Shown here: in pieces, positions 34,259 through 47,017 of the stretch
How positions within the stretch are numbered: the stretch's first letter is position 1
How the letters are laid out: every line of letters begins with the position of its first letter
NCBI RefSeq assembly: GCF_048128805.1
Contig: NC_136005.1
Span: forward strand, 13,418,975 to 13,482,974
Direction of reading: 5' to 3'
DNA length: 64,000 nucleotides
Origin: Centroberyx gerrardi
Lineage: Eukaryota; Chordata; Actinopteri; Beryciformes; Berycidae
Program-made: the position numbers and the translations under genes
The notes under the pieces: generated by a model
What the model was told of the DNA's origin: nothing
The model's database searches: none
The model's input: only the letters and a program-made list of their open reading frames with translations

Positions 34259-36321
34259 ATGGCAATCAGCTTTGCGCTGCTGCTGCTCATCGCCCTAAAT
34301 GGTAAGAGACACTATCTTCATTGCAAAAATCCCATTCATCAAATGACAGCAACTCCAAACAACCAGCATTAGTTTCTTTGTCAAAGCATAACGTATGTGT
34401 TGTTTCTGTGTGTTAAAAGTTATAAAAACCACATGAAAAGGCAGTGAGAAAATTGGTTCCCAACTGCCTGAGGAAGAGCGCTAAGCTTGAAACGCATTGC
34501 ATTTGAGTAGCTGCTTAACCGAGCCTATATTTGTGTTCATTTATTGCTTTGAAGTGCTTGTATTTGTTAGCACTATTTATAGCAAATAAACTACTTGTTT
34601 AGTGCATTATACGGTTTCCCACCTTTCCTATTTAAAGTTATATAAATAACTGCATTTGCATTGCAACACATCTAATAAAACTCTTTTACTCTCCTCTTAT
34701 TGTAAACTCTACGAAGACAGTAGCATCTGAAACTGATTACTACAAACTTACAATAAGTAGGTTGACTAAGCAAATAATGGCAGATACATTTTGTGTTTCC
34801 AGGGGCTGATGGGTACCGGGTCCGGGCGGGTATAGTTGGAGGCACAGAGGCCGCCCCCAACTCCCGCCCCTACATGGCCTCCTTGCAAATCCAAGGCCAG
34901 CACAACTGTGGGGGCGTACTGGTGAGAGAGGACTTTGTGCTCACAGCAGCACACTGTCGGATATCTCGGTGAGATTACCATTGTATCCCTTCCTGTTTTC
35001 TCAGTAATAACATGATAACAACAACATGACGGTATCAGATGACTGAAGAGTTAACATAATGTGAAAAGGTTAAAGCTGTTAACAATCTCTCTCAGCGTGT
35101 CTGGGGATCTGAGATGGTGAGAGAAAAAAAAAATGTTAGGGAGGCATAAGTCCTTCAATGCTTGCAGGGAGTTTGACAACTAGCATGCTTAATAACTGCA
35201 TGCTTCCAATCTTGTTTTCTAGGCAATACAGAGTTGTGCTTGGGGCTGTTTCCCTGTCAGCTACAGAGGCTACAAAACAGGAGTTCACTGCTATCCAATC
35301 CATTCCACATCCCCAGTACGATGGACATCAAAATGATGTCATGCTTCTAAAGGTGAGGACAGCATAGCTAAAATGTAAAAATGAGGCAGTGATGAACCTT
35401 TACAAGTTGTTTAGTGTACAGATTTTTGGTAGAACCCCTATATCATTGCTACATAGAAACCTAAACCAGCCAGTTAGGATGACACTAAAATCCGACACAA
35501 TGAACACCGTACACTTAGTGAACATCTTCTATATTTCTACCATCAACCTCTCAGCTGGACCGCAGGGCCAACCTGACCAGTGCAGTGCAGCTGATCCCTC
35601 TGATGCAGGGCAGGCTGAGGAGATCCAGTCAGTGCAGCACAGCCGGCTGGGGGGACATCGGGGACAACCACACCATAGCAGACAAGCTGCAGGAGGTCAA
35701 AGTAAACATCCTGTCACTGCAGAGCTGTCGTCGCAGATGGGGAGAGGTTCCCATCACCGGGTCGATGGTTTGTGCCACTGGAGACCGCCAATTCCAAGGC
35801 TTCTGCTCGGTACGACAACACACTGGCCAGCCAGTGATTAGACCTAGCATAATATATCACCCAAAGCCAAATTGGCCTTTGTAGCTTCTGTCATTACTGT
35901 GCAAAGGTGGGCCAAGGCACTGTAAAAGTCTTTGAGATTTCTAAAATATCACAGATAAACATAGGCAAACCAATATTGTTGTTAAAATCTAGAATCTTCT
36001 TGTTGAAAGATAAATAAAAATTTTCTAGGTGCTCAGTGGTGCAGTTCCCTACATCTTATTGTGGTTTGGCATTTGGCCACTAGTACTGGGCCCATATGAA
36101 AAATCTCAGTTTGTTCTTAACAAAGACCTCATAGTGCACCTACTGTACCTGTGTGTTATCTGTTCAAGGGGGATTCAGGCGGCCCGTTGGTGTGCAATGG
36201 AACTTCAGCAGGTGTTGTCTCTTTCTCTGGGCAGCGATGTGGCAACCCCAGGACCCCGGACGTCTACATGCGCACATCCTCCTACAGGGGATGGATCAGA
36301 AACGTGCTGAACAGCAATTAG
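34259..36321 (+). CDS. prss57: Elastase-like serine protease, PRSS57 (neutrophil serine protease 4)-like
   Basis: Exons 34,259-34,301; 34,803-34,968; 35,223-35,352; 35,555-35,809; 36,169-36,321, with GT-AG borders, encode 248 residues. A short Leu-rich signal peptide precedes IVGG at residue 25. The triad is H65 (TAAHC), D108 (NDVMLL) and S201 (GDSGGP). The specificity residues by alignment are G189, F190, S192, S216 and D226 (GFCSGDSGG; SFSGQRC; TPDVY). G189 with D226 is the elastase pattern. The combination with F190, S192 and S216 is, from knowledge of the family, that of NSP4, which prefers arginine through an unusual pocket. All four core disulphides can be formed. The gene is single copy, outside the duplicated array, and uses unrelated intron sequence. 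Azurocidin is excluded by the intact triad; factor D would have D189. It likely acts in granulocyte granules. Orthology needs a tree. Confidence 0.72.
34440..34615. mobile_element. Dispersed repeat remnant in intron 1
   Basis: Contains the CTGAGGAAGAGC...CTTGAAACGC arrangement found in many fish interspersed repeats, and an AT-rich tail with AAATAAACTACTTG. The family is not identified. Confidence 0.35.
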
Positions 36322-36471
36322 GGCAATTATATTGAATTAGATGACGCTTAATACAGTCTGTAGGCAAACAGATTCAGACCAAAATGCTTCAAAATATACA
36401 GTGCATTTACTGCGCTCATTACTCCAAAGCTGTGTTCATGTGTTGCAATTCATAATAAACTTTGATCTCTC

Positions 36472-36512
<41 letters not shown>

Positions 36513-37149
36513 CTCAGAGGAGGTGGTTGAGAAATCCACCCTATGCGTCTCAAAATAACAATTAACAGAAACCTAACTGTTCAAAGCTCACAGTCCAATC
36601 CCCCCCACCACCACCCCCTTCACACACACACACACACACACACACACATGCACACACTCATTCAGGCCTAGTCTACCTGGCATAATAAGATTATGGATTT
36701 TTAAGGAGTCAGGATTAGGTCAAGTGAAGCATGCAGGTGTCCTGTCTGCCTGTCACTCATGCTGCCTTCATGTGCTCCTCGTAAGCTCCTACTTGCAAGT
36801 TTGGAACTCGTAAGCATGACGTTGTGCAATGAAGTGTTTTGGGTTGGAAATAAAAAAATGGCAAAAGCATCATGGCAAAAAGTAGTTTTTGATGGCTTTT
36901 ATTCTTTATGTCAGAAATCACACCTAATGTGCTGCAGTGCAGAAGAGGGGGAAACGTGTTAATTTATTTAAAAGTTAAAAGTTGTTGTATATGCATGGCA
37001 TCTAAAAGTAAAAAAAATAGTGAAAATATAAACATACAACAAGACTAATCATATACATTGAATGCCGGACAAAACATATGATAATAAAATACATTACTTT
37101 TACTATTAATTGTTGAACACTCTTCCATGCTCTCCGTCCCCTAGACCTG
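36322..37149. other. Protease 3' flank and spacer
   Basis: AATAAA at about 36,453 may end the protease transcript. A (TG)n run (36,474-36,510) and a (CA)n run (36,621-36,648) face each other about 110 bp apart. No gene is seen. Confidence 0.6.
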
Positions 37150-37540
37150 GCATCTCGGCAAATGGGGCATCTTAAAAAATTCCGACTTTCCCTGCTGTAT
37201 TGACCACGTTGTTGGGTCGTTCCTGTGCACTAAAGCCGTAATTACGCTATTTCCGACAACACTCGAAGGCAGCATTACCACAACTGGGTAACATTATTTT
37301 GAGGCTCGTGAAAAGTCCATGTCATCGTAATTGAGACATCAATTCCCACTGTTCTTTGCGCGCATGTTCATGCCCTCGTCTGCAGTCATCGTAACCAAAG
37401 GCTCGCTGGGAACTATAGTTTTTTCCCCCGTCCTCCCATTTTCCACAGGTTTCGCGAGGTTTGCATGGGCGGGTTGTGTGTGGCTACATTTCTCTGCCAG
37501 ACGAACTGAACAATACTGATATGAAATCTGCGTAAAGGTA
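37150..37540 (+). promoter_or_regulatory. Probable promoter and first exon of the spindlin gene
   Basis: CTGGGAACTATAGTT at 37,406-37,420 matches the ZNF143/Staf-type site (reverse of AACTACAATTCCCAG) at 13 of 15 positions. TTTCGCGAGG follows at about 37,451. A donor-like AAAGGTAAAA near 37,536 would close a non-coding first exon. The next exon starts at about 38,300 with the initiator codon. Inferred from sequence only. Confidence 0.45.
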
Positions 37541-38318
37541 AAAAAAAAATATGTGTAGGAGAAAGGATAGCGCTGTTAATACCCAGTTGGTGGTTTTGTT
37601 TGTTAGCATCGGGGACACTGAAAAACGGATATAGCCTCTTGTACTTTCCTGAACATCTGCATTGAGGTAGAGCTTGGACAGACTAGAATTATTGATAACC
37701 TATTGCCATCGAACACTAGTGTAGGTGTGTTGGCTTTAGTCCAGGACAGGTACGGTTTAACTAGTCGAGTAGTCTACTTGGTTTGCCTCACCATAGTTTG
37801 TCACAGCATGTAGACAATAGGTGCGACAAATCTAACCGGCTACATACTGTAATTTTTCAGATACAGTGAGATGGCTGACGTATTCTCTTGAAGTTGTGTC
37901 ACAGACAATCTGTCTTATTGGCTCTTTAATTGTAAACCTAACGCGAGGCTTATGCGATCAAAAAATGGGCTAACTATATCATGTTATGATATGTAACTGA
38001 GCCAGACGAACTACACTGTGTTGCTTCAGAAGATTGTGCATTGCAAACAGTGACCTCCATGGCTGTGTAGTTCAAGAAAATAACCAGGAAGTTATTCCAT
38101 CATGCTAAGCCATTGGCTGCTGTGGTTGTCAGTCCCTGCTGTGTAGGCTACAGCCTGCTGCCACAGATCTCTTCAAGTAAGCTAGCATTTCAACTGGAGT
38201 ACAGGCCTTTCTTATGCTGTAGTATGTCTAAAGCATGGCAGCTTGCATACTCACTCAAATATTAATTGAACATTGCCCTCTCTTTCTCTCACTCATTAGC
38301 CTTTGAATTTCTGGAGGC

Positions 38319-41300
38319 ATGTCCAAGAAAAGGGGCAGGTATGTAGAAACATGTAGCCATATGTCATCATATGATGCCATTATTGCTGGTGTTCGTATAT
38401 GACAGTAAAACCAACATGTTGCATCCAGCTACATGGAGACGTGGTTAAGCCAGGTACACCACATTTCATTGTCAGGACTTGTCCAATATTGGAGTTGTGA
38501 CTGTTTGTTTTGTAATGACATATTAAAGTAGACTATTGCCTCACCTATTGCTAGAAACTATGACAAAACATCAGTTTGCATGATCATTTCATTAGCTGTG
38601 TGCATTTAAAAATAGTAAAATGAATTTTGATGGAGTGATGATAAAGTTGCCTACAGACCTGAACAAAAAAAAAAAAAAAAAGGTTATTTGAGGAGGCCTT
38701 AATTCAACCTACAGTAACATAGCAGAAACATCTCAAAAGCAGTAACATCACTTATAAATAAATGTATTTTGATTAAGCTGTTATGTTTATGTAAGTTCCC
38801 TTTTTTTTTTTTTTTTTAACCCTTAATCACATACGTACATACATACACGCATATCCATCCTGTCTTACCAGAAAGCGGAGTAGCGGGGAACTGAGTGACA
38901 CAGTAACCCCTGACCCCAACTGCATTCTGGGAGTCCGTATTCAGCACAACTGGCGTGAGAAGGGGAACCAGAGCAAATGGAAGGGCACGGTGCTCGACAG
39001 GCTCAACGTTAACCCTTCTCTCTTCATGGTCAAGTATGACGGCTTCGACTGTGTCTACGGCATTGAGCTGTTCAAGGATGAGAGGGTGTCAAACCTACAA
39101 GTCCTTACAGAAAAAGTTGGTGAGTGAGTAGTAGCTCGTCTTCACTTCTCAGATTCAGATTCAGATTTATTTTCGGCAGGTACATATGCACATAAGAGGA
39201 ATTTAGCTTGGTACATTGGTGCGGACAAAAACAGACAAAAACAAAACAATAAAACAATAACAGTAAAGTGGCATCCAGTGCAATATACAGCCACAAGCAA
39301 TAGCCAAATAGACAATAATCATATATACAAGCAGTGCTATTAGCAGTTAAAGATGAGAATAGCACAAGAAAAAATATGACTGTATATAAGGTATAAAAAT
39401 AGGAATTGTAAAATTGTAAAAATGTACAATATGATATATTAAATAGATTTAACATCAGTATATACTGTACATATCTATGTATGTGTGTGTGAGTGTGTGT
39501 GAGTATCCTCACAGAGTCAGTCTGTCTGTGCCAGCAACCATAATCAACTAATAAGACAAATGCACATTTTTGTGTTGAATAATGGTGATGTGTTAAGTTT
39601 TTTGCAACAGTTCGGTTAGATCACAAACATGCACACACTCTTTATGCCAAAAAAGGTTCTCTAAAGCAGACTGACATTGATCAGAGGGCAAGTGAGAGCA
39701 GGGGAGCAAATCTCTTACTTCCATATCATTGTTTTCACATTCATATTTTCCTTTGTGTGTCTCCGCAGTAAACAACAAGATCAAGATACCTCACGGGGCT
39801 GAGGAGCTGGTGGGCAAAGCGGTGGAGCATCTCTTTGAAAAGGAGGATGGAGAGAAGAATGAGTGGAGGGGCATGGTGCTCTCCAGAGCTCCAATCATGA
39901 CCAACTGGTATTATATCACTTATGAGAAGGACCCAGTGCTTTATATGTACCAGCTGTGGGATGACTATGCTGATGGGGACCTGAGGATTCTGCCTGAAGC
40001 AGGTATTGGCAATGAGCATATAACAAAGCTTCATACTTCACAAAGCTTTATGAAATTGTTTTTCATAATCTTAGCTTATGGCGTATTAGACGAGATCAAG
40101 ACTGATCACTATGTGACATAAAGCAATATTCCATTTTGGTGGAATATTTCCATTTTTTGGCATGGATAATGTGAGTTCATGAACATTAGCTGTCCTGAGA
40201 GTCTGTAATCGCCACCAGTCATCAGGCATTTTGACTCTCATTAGCTAACAGGCAAAATTAGCCTACTTCTCGCAACCTTGGACACAGAGAATCCTGACAG
40301 ACACTGACTCTTTGAGTCCATACACCATATGCATTTGTGTGTGAAAAAGTTCAAATATCCTACTATCCTAATATCCTCCTTTTAAGTGGAATATCACCTT
40401 AAAGGGAAAATGCACCATAAGCAGAATTAAGTCAGGCAGTGTCTCTTGGAGAGATTAGATAAGAGTTATGTACATGAAAATGTTTCTCACAACTGAAAAT
40501 GTTTCTCACAGCTGAAAATGTTTCTCACACAGCTGAACATGTTTCTCACAGATGAAAATGTTTCTCACGGCTAGATATGAGAGCCAAGACTCTAATCAGT
40601 GATTTCATCAAGCAACACTTTCTGGAGCTGTCTCCGGAAAGTATGAGTATGTTTAAATACACACAAATAGCTCCTTCTAATTTCAGGATATTAAAATATT
40701 TCTGTGCCTAATCGTAATTATGAGGAAATTGAGTTAAATAGGATATTCCAACATTATACAGAATACAGGGGCATGTAAACACCTCATCCTGTTTACTATT
40801 TCACTCTATTTAAGCTTTGTGTTCATGATAATATTCAGCATTTCCAGAATAAAAACTTAACTGAGACATGAGACAGACAGAGTTCCTGTGCAGGTCTGGA
40901 AAGTCTTAAAAGTATGGAAAATTATTTTCTTAATTTTCAAAGACCTGAAAAGGTATGGAAATTATGAGAAAACTAATTAAAAGTATGGAGAGAAAAAAAA
41001 CAATATTTCCATACTTGTGTTCTAATTAGGCAATATACTTTGATGGGAGTGGAAGCAAAGTGGACAAGTTTGTTTCATGCCCTCTTTGAGGCGCCTCGGC
41101 GGAATTTGAGGGGTTTTCTGGCTCTCTAAATATGGCAGTTGGTTGTCCAAGGATCCAGCCACAGACAAAGGGGTGTTTTGTAATTGTTTGGTTTGATTGG
41201 ACTTAGGGTCAACCAAAATGTCTATCCCTATGCACTCATGAAGTTGAAACATGATGCCTCACTAAATTCTGTGCTATTGTCATTCAATAAATTAAAAAAT

Positions 41301-42087
41301 GTTTTACTTCTGGCCCTCAACATACTGTATGTAAACTGATATGTTTACCGTAGTCTCAGATGGGGGAAAAATCCCCTGCGAAGTCTGGAAGTTTAGGCCT
41401 GAAAAAGGGAAATGTGCAAGAACCTGGATAGAACTATTATCCATAATGCTGCATCAATATAAATGCAGCGAATGAATAGGACACAGTGCTTTTGTGAACG
41501 CTGTGACAGTACCGGGATTATTTTCTGGGGACATTTTGGCATCAGCAGTTCTATGAAGCACATTTAGGTGTTAAAGTTCATGTGTCAACAAACTCAATGT
41601 TCCGTATATCGTCAGCAGCTCCAGAAAGTGTCGGTGGATGACAGCACAGATTAAAGTCTTACTTTTCTGGATTCTTTGGGAAACATTGGTTCATCTTCAC
41701 AAATAATAACGTAACCGCCCGAGATCGTAGGAATGATGTTAACTTTAATGTAATGTTTACCTTTTAAGGGTACCAAATAACAGCAAATACTCCAAATGAC
41801 ACAAGAAAATCTCAAATTTAACTGTAATCGTAATCCGAAAATGAACCTGTTTTCCCCTCTTGTTCATTCCTCTCTCCTCAGAAAACAAGCACCTGTTACC
41901 TGCAGACAGGAAGCCAGGAGAAGAGACGGAGAGTCTGGTGGGCAAGCAGGTGGAGTATGTTACTGACAAGGGTGTGAAGAGAACGGGCCTGGTCATCTAC
42001 CAGGTCCCCGCCAAGCCCTCGGTCTACTACATCAAATACGATGATGACTTTCACATCCACGTCTATGACCTGGTCAAAACCACCTAG
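38319..42087 (+). CDS. Spindlin-family histone methyl-lysine reader (SPIN1-like)
   Basis: Coding exons 38,319-38,338; 38,872-39,119; 39,769-40,002; 41,882-42,087 encode 235 residues (SPIN1 has 262). Three Spin/Ssty Tudor-like repeats lie at about 25-86, 100-165 and 180-235. The second repeat keeps the whole aromatic cage that binds H3K4me3 in SPIN1: F112, W122, Y141 and Y148 equal F141, W151, Y170 and Y177 at a constant offset of 29. The first repeat keeps W34, W43, Y62 and Y69, the H3R8me2a cage. The N-terminus is short and basic (MSKKRGRKRSS) and lacks most of the SPIN1 tail. It is a nuclear chromatin reader and transcriptional coactivator by family knowledge. The start ATG is the first after a 3' splice site and sits 18 nt into the exon. 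It could be a diverged spindlin paralogue (spindlin-Z-like or SPIN4-like); the exact orthologue is not settled. It lies tail to tail with micos13. Confidence 0.88.
39150..39530 (-). mobile_element. LINE-type 3' end in spindlin intron 2
   Basis: On the minus strand it ends with AATAAATCTGAATCTGAATC, a polyadenylation-like signal followed by a short tandem tail, as in L2/CR1-like LINE 3' ends. The rest is AT-rich and non-coding. Confidence 0.45.
40003..41881 (+). other. Spindlin intron 3 (1.9 kb)
   Basis: Apart from the minisatellite no element is recognised. It runs from a GTATTG donor to a CTCCTCAG acceptor. Confidence 0.7.
40476..40568. repeat. Minisatellite in spindlin intron 3
   Basis: Five imperfect copies of a roughly 20-bp unit, TGAAAATGTTTCTCACAGC. 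Confidence 0.85.
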
Positions 42088-45000
42088 AGATGATGGACAC
42101 TTTATCTCACCCTCCTGCCCACCACCATCTGCTTACTTTTCATTCATTATCATCTCTCATTCAAAGCCTTGGCAGGGTTTAACAGATAATATGCTTTATT
42201 GTTCAGAAAAAAAAAGAAGTGTAATCTTTTTTGGTATGCACAGCGGAACTGTAGCATCGCTATGCTAGGACATTAGGGGGAAGGAGAGAACCTCTGTACA
42301 TGCGAGAGGTATACCTCTTAGTCAACTTGTTTGGTTGCTGCCGCTCTACTTACTAGTTTCAGTTTTGACAGTCCAGGAGTGCTTCTGCCCAGCAGCTACA
42401 AAGTTCAGTTGTTAATGAGTTTGCATTGTTGTCCCTAAGATACTCACTAATCTGTCCTTACTTAAAGCAACTGCATTGATGACATCCCAAAATGTAGTGA
42501 AGTGTTTTTAACAGTGCTGCCCAAACTAGCTTTTTAAAGCCATTTTTCTTTGAACCATCTTAATGACCGATAAGCATGATACACTGATGAATAAGTCCTT
42601 TATAGACTAGTCTAAACTTTTGAGGACCAGTAAAGTCTACAGCTTCAATGTGAAATGCTACATTGCCCCTTAATATCACAATATCAGAAATATGTGGGTT
42701 TGTTACTGTGCAGCTCATTTTATTGATTCATGTGTAAATTCATGCCTAATTATTCCCTATTTACAGTTCTACAAACTAGACATCTTACAACTGGTTGCAC
42801 CGGTCTAAGTGAAGAACAGTGCCACACATAACCCACAATTGTCGTGTTTTACATAGCGGCCTTGCTTAGAGGCAATTACTGATCTAGTGTGAATGGGCAG
42901 GTGAAGACATGTATGTATCTAGCTATCTAACCAGAATATCGAATCAGGGGTTAGTATTAGAAGGGATGAATGGAAGCAGCATTGAAACATCACCTGAATG
43001 TGGCCCTTGTATATTAGACTTTGATGAAGGCACCGTTTATTCAGATGAGTTATTCTCATTTGGAAGTATGACCCTACAGCGACCCCTTGTGACCATATTT
43101 AGTATTACAGCATCTGTGGCTGTCTGGACAGGCTACATAACAGATAATATGCCATTAATGCCGGGCCCCTCTCCATTTGAAGGCAGGTTTCCACACAGGC
43201 ACTCACCCTAGTTTAATAGCACAAGGAACATCAGTTCCTTTGTATTGGTAATGAACAGGCAGTTTGCTAAATTCTCATACAAATTTGATCCCACACAAAT
43301 CATAAAGTGCCTTCAGGCTCATCATGTTGCAATATTGTATATATTTGCGCTCCTAACCTAACATAGCTTATGAAGGCCACCAGTTGGTCTTTGTTATTCA
43401 TTGAAAAGTTAGATGCTCTAACAAAAATTGTGACACTGACAGCTTGAGAAAAGTTTTGCAACCATCAATTTATATTAGAGGATATGTGCAATGTTTTGCT
43501 GTTAATGCAGTATGAACATGTTCTTCAAATATAACATGCTTAGTCATTGGTTGTATAATCTCATTGTTGGTGATATTGTGGGGAGCACTTGATTATATAT
43601 TGTATAAAGTTTATATGTTTAGGTTGTGGTACGCTACATTGTTTCCCCAACATGCTTTTTTGTTTATGAGCAAATGTGGCAGATTATGCTTTAAGTCACA
43701 CGCATGAAGAAAACTTATAACACAGTTATTTGTTATAATACATTCAGCATACAGTATTTAATCTGTAAAATTTGTGTAAAATGTATTGTAATGTTGCCTG
43801 TTGTGATTACCCTCATTTATGTGAATATCTCATTAAAACACCACCAGCTTTTAGTAAAAAAACAAAACGTCCACATACAAAAATACAAAAGGTATACATC
43901 ACAGAGATATTATGACATGACATAGACCACAGTGTGTCAAGACAGTTAAGTAAAATCTGGGACTTAGTCTTCATAACGTTGTCTCTAACGGACATGAGAA
44001 CTATGCCTACAGTATGCGATTTCATCCCAAATTTGTCATTACATCCTAGTTCCCGGAATAAGTCTCACTCCTCTCAGCCTTCTTCAAGCCATTCAGTGTA
44101 TCCCTCAGTAAACTAGTTGATTGGTAGGTAAACTGTGATTTTCATGCTGTGATCCTTCATGCTTTTCTATTATCTGGCTGTCAGAAATTTGCATGCATTA
44201 CTTGAACAGTGACCAGAGACTTTCAAGCCTCAGTTATTTTGGCAGTGGAAGAGTGAAAATATCTGGCCGAATCAGGACTGTTTGTTCGACCCACGTTAAA
44301 AAAACAAAAAAAAAACACTTTAATTTGAAAAGGTGACAAAAAAAATAGAACTCCATACTTATTTTGGGGTGTATCACCACCAGTGGTGCCGTGGTGTGGT
44401 TTCTATGTTGAGTAGAGTGGAATTCAAATGACTGTGTGCGCTCTTCTTCACCCTTTCAATCACTTCTCCTTCCTATTCTGAAGTTGTAGCAGCATCCACA
44501 GGCAATTTGTGTCATTGTTCTGTCATGGGTAATAAAGATTTTTGCACATTTTTTTGCTCTGGATCTCAAATGCAATTGATGGACAGTGCAGGTCAAAGAT
44601 GACACTCGCTTAACAAAAAGGTAAAAATCAGTTAAGATGAGAAATCCATTAAGGGCACACTGACATCCCACTGTTGAAATCATGAATTTCATGTGGCTGG
44701 CCTGCATACAGTAGCCCAACTTAAATAACTGAAAGAGACAGAAGACAATTTCCTTTTCCCCAAATACTCTTGATTCAGTTGAACAAATCACACCAAAGAC
44801 TTGACATGTTTAAGGTTTTTGTATTACATAGCCATAAATGGTGAAATTGAATATATATACAACAGACATTCTCTTTATAAAAGACAGGAGTTGGATGGTA
44901 TGAGGAGGACTTGGGTCAATGCCAAAAGGGAGCAAAATAATGTATATTAGACATGGTGTTGAAATAAATAACGATTGTATACACAAAATGCATGACACTG

Positions 45001-45367
45001 TTAAATATGTCCACTACTGGTTATTTTGCTTTCTTGGATAAGTGTTATGTATAGCTCCAAACAATTTCAACATAATTTAGTGTGCAAATGTATCCTTCAG
45101 CAGACTTAAATTGCTTTCAACACAAACATTTTTTTCTAAAACTCTGGTAGTTTTCTAAACTGCGACTGATGTCCTTTATATTTACATCATCTGGAATTAT
45201 TCATTCAGATCAGCCAAATGATTTGATGTAGGGGGGTTTCTTCTTCCCTGTGAGGGGTTTCAACGTTTGAAGTGATGCCATTTCTGAAGTTTGGATCGTG
45301 ACTGCTGAGACCCATCCAAGAGCCATAAAAGATTCAGAAATGTCAGGTTGCTCCATGGTGTTCATGT
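42088..45367. other. Convergent 3' UTRs of spindlin (plus) and micos13 (minus)
   Basis: No coding sequence is seen. The spindlin 3' UTR could extend to ATTAAA near 43,832; the micos13 3' end is not placed. AT-rich and low in recognisable repeats. Confidence 0.5.
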
Positions 45368-47017
45368 TCACTTGGTGAGGTCTTTCAGATACTGCAAACC
45401 CTGATTTGTGTATTCACCTGCTTTTCTTGGGCCGTCTGAAAGAGTTGAAATTGACGACCGCACTCCTAGAATAAAATTAGACAAAAAAAATGCCACAAAA
45501 TAAAACCTTCCAATTATCAAGTTTGAGTCTGATGCACCGGAAATACATAAAAGGCATTTGATTGCCTTTGATCATTACAAGCAGGAATACGATTATAATC
45601 TCATCAAAATGACTCCTTATAGTGATGCTGACTTTGATTACTATGAAACACTGAAAATAGTCTAGGCCTGAAGAGATTGCACTGCATCTAACTAGTGAAT
45701 TATACAACTGCATTTTCAATGCTGTGTGCACTCCATACCACAAGCTCATGACATTACTATACTTGCCCCCTCCCCTTAAAAAACAAATAAATACTCAAGC
45801 TTCTCAGTTCTTACCAGAGTTCCATGCCTGAACGGGAGAGAATTCAATCTTTGGAATAGTTGGGAGCTGAGCCTAAGAGGAAGGATGATCAGTTAGTTTG
45901 AAACCAGCCAGGACAGTAATGTGAGCTAATTAGTCATATAAAATGCAATATAAATCACAGTAGATCTCGACACACTTCAAAACAACCTCAACTGAGATTA
46001 GTGACTGAAACATGTAACATATTTCATAGACTTTCTGATCATTCACCCATGATGCTAGACAGCATTATAAGGTGATTTCCCATAGAGATTTATTGAAAGA
46101 TTTGTTTGAAGGAACTACCTGGAAGTGAACTATCTTCCTCTATTATTGGAAAAATGATGGAAGAGTGTGTCACCCTTGAGTTTGAATTTTGAGCTTAGTG
46201 GACAAGAATGGGGTAATTTAAGACATTATTTGAGTGACATATTATACCAGAGTGGGAATAAATCCACAATGGTGTGATATACTATTAAGATTGTTTATGG
46301 GGAGAGCATGTTGTAAGGGGTGGACACTGCATTACACCACACTGCTCTGCATTTTCCAAGAGCTACGACAACGACGGAGACAAATGTATTCCCCTGATAC
46401 ATTTGCATTATTGTGTTGCATCACACTTCAACGATGAATTGTGATCTCTACCTCCAGGCCAAAATATTTCATCCATTCTTGTATCGCGGGTGGTATTGCA
46501 GCCTTGGCCTTGGCCAACACCTCTGAGCCCTGCTCACTGGCCCCCAGCAGTCCTGAGTCATAGGCAACATACAGAGCTCCTCCTGCAATGGTCACCTTGG
46601 TGGCCAATCTGGAATAGAAAGAACAGAGGCACTCAGGCAAATACCCACTGCTGTACCCACCCGAAACATATCAAACTGACTGACTAGGTGGCTTTCTCCC
46701 ATAAAACGAACGTGTGTTCCTTGGTGCAAAGAAATTATGTTAGTTAGCGAGCCGAGTAGTTGTGTAATTTAGACCAGCGTCCAAGTTCAAGACACATATA
46801 CAATATAATTTTGCTGGTCAGTGAGCTGTTAATCTATAACTAACTAGCTAGCTGGCAAAGTAGCAAAATAAATGTCAGCTGGGAAGCGCTCAGCCTGACT
46901 GACAGTTAGCATTAGTTAGCTACCTGGCTAGTCGGCTGGTTAGCTACGTAATGCGAAACGTATTACAAGTGAATGAAGAAATACTCACTTCACTACAGGC
47001 AAAATCTTTGCCGCCAT
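45368..47017 (-). CDS. micos13: MICOS complex subunit MIC13 (QIL1)
   Basis: On the minus strand four coding exons, 47,017-46,989; 46,608-46,452; 45,872-45,815; 45,465-45,368, encode 113 residues against 118 in human. Diagnostic residues are the glycine-rich membrane segment IAGGALYVAYDSGLLG at about residue 17, PPAIQEW, then PKIEFSPVQAWNSG, and a C-terminus with RKAGEYTNQG. The protein spans the mitochondrial inner membrane and bridges the Mic60 and Mic10 subcomplexes at crista junctions (family knowledge). The start codon lies in ATCATGGCGG, a good context. All introns have GT-AG borders and phases agree. It is divergent from hsd11b1l, 545 bp away, an arrangement also seen next to each other on human 19p13.3. 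Confidence 0.93.

Noticed and set aside
34468-34493. Hammerhead ribozyme-like core (CTGAGGA followed by GAAAC) in the protease intron
   Set aside because: The spacing is suggestive, but the bases between do not form a continuous stem II next to the core, and no matching stems I and III with a cleavage site were found. More likely a common interspersed-repeat motif.
40476-40568. CRISPR-like array
   Set aside because: The 20-bp units are directly adjacent without spacers, in an intron of a vertebrate gene. It is a minisatellite.
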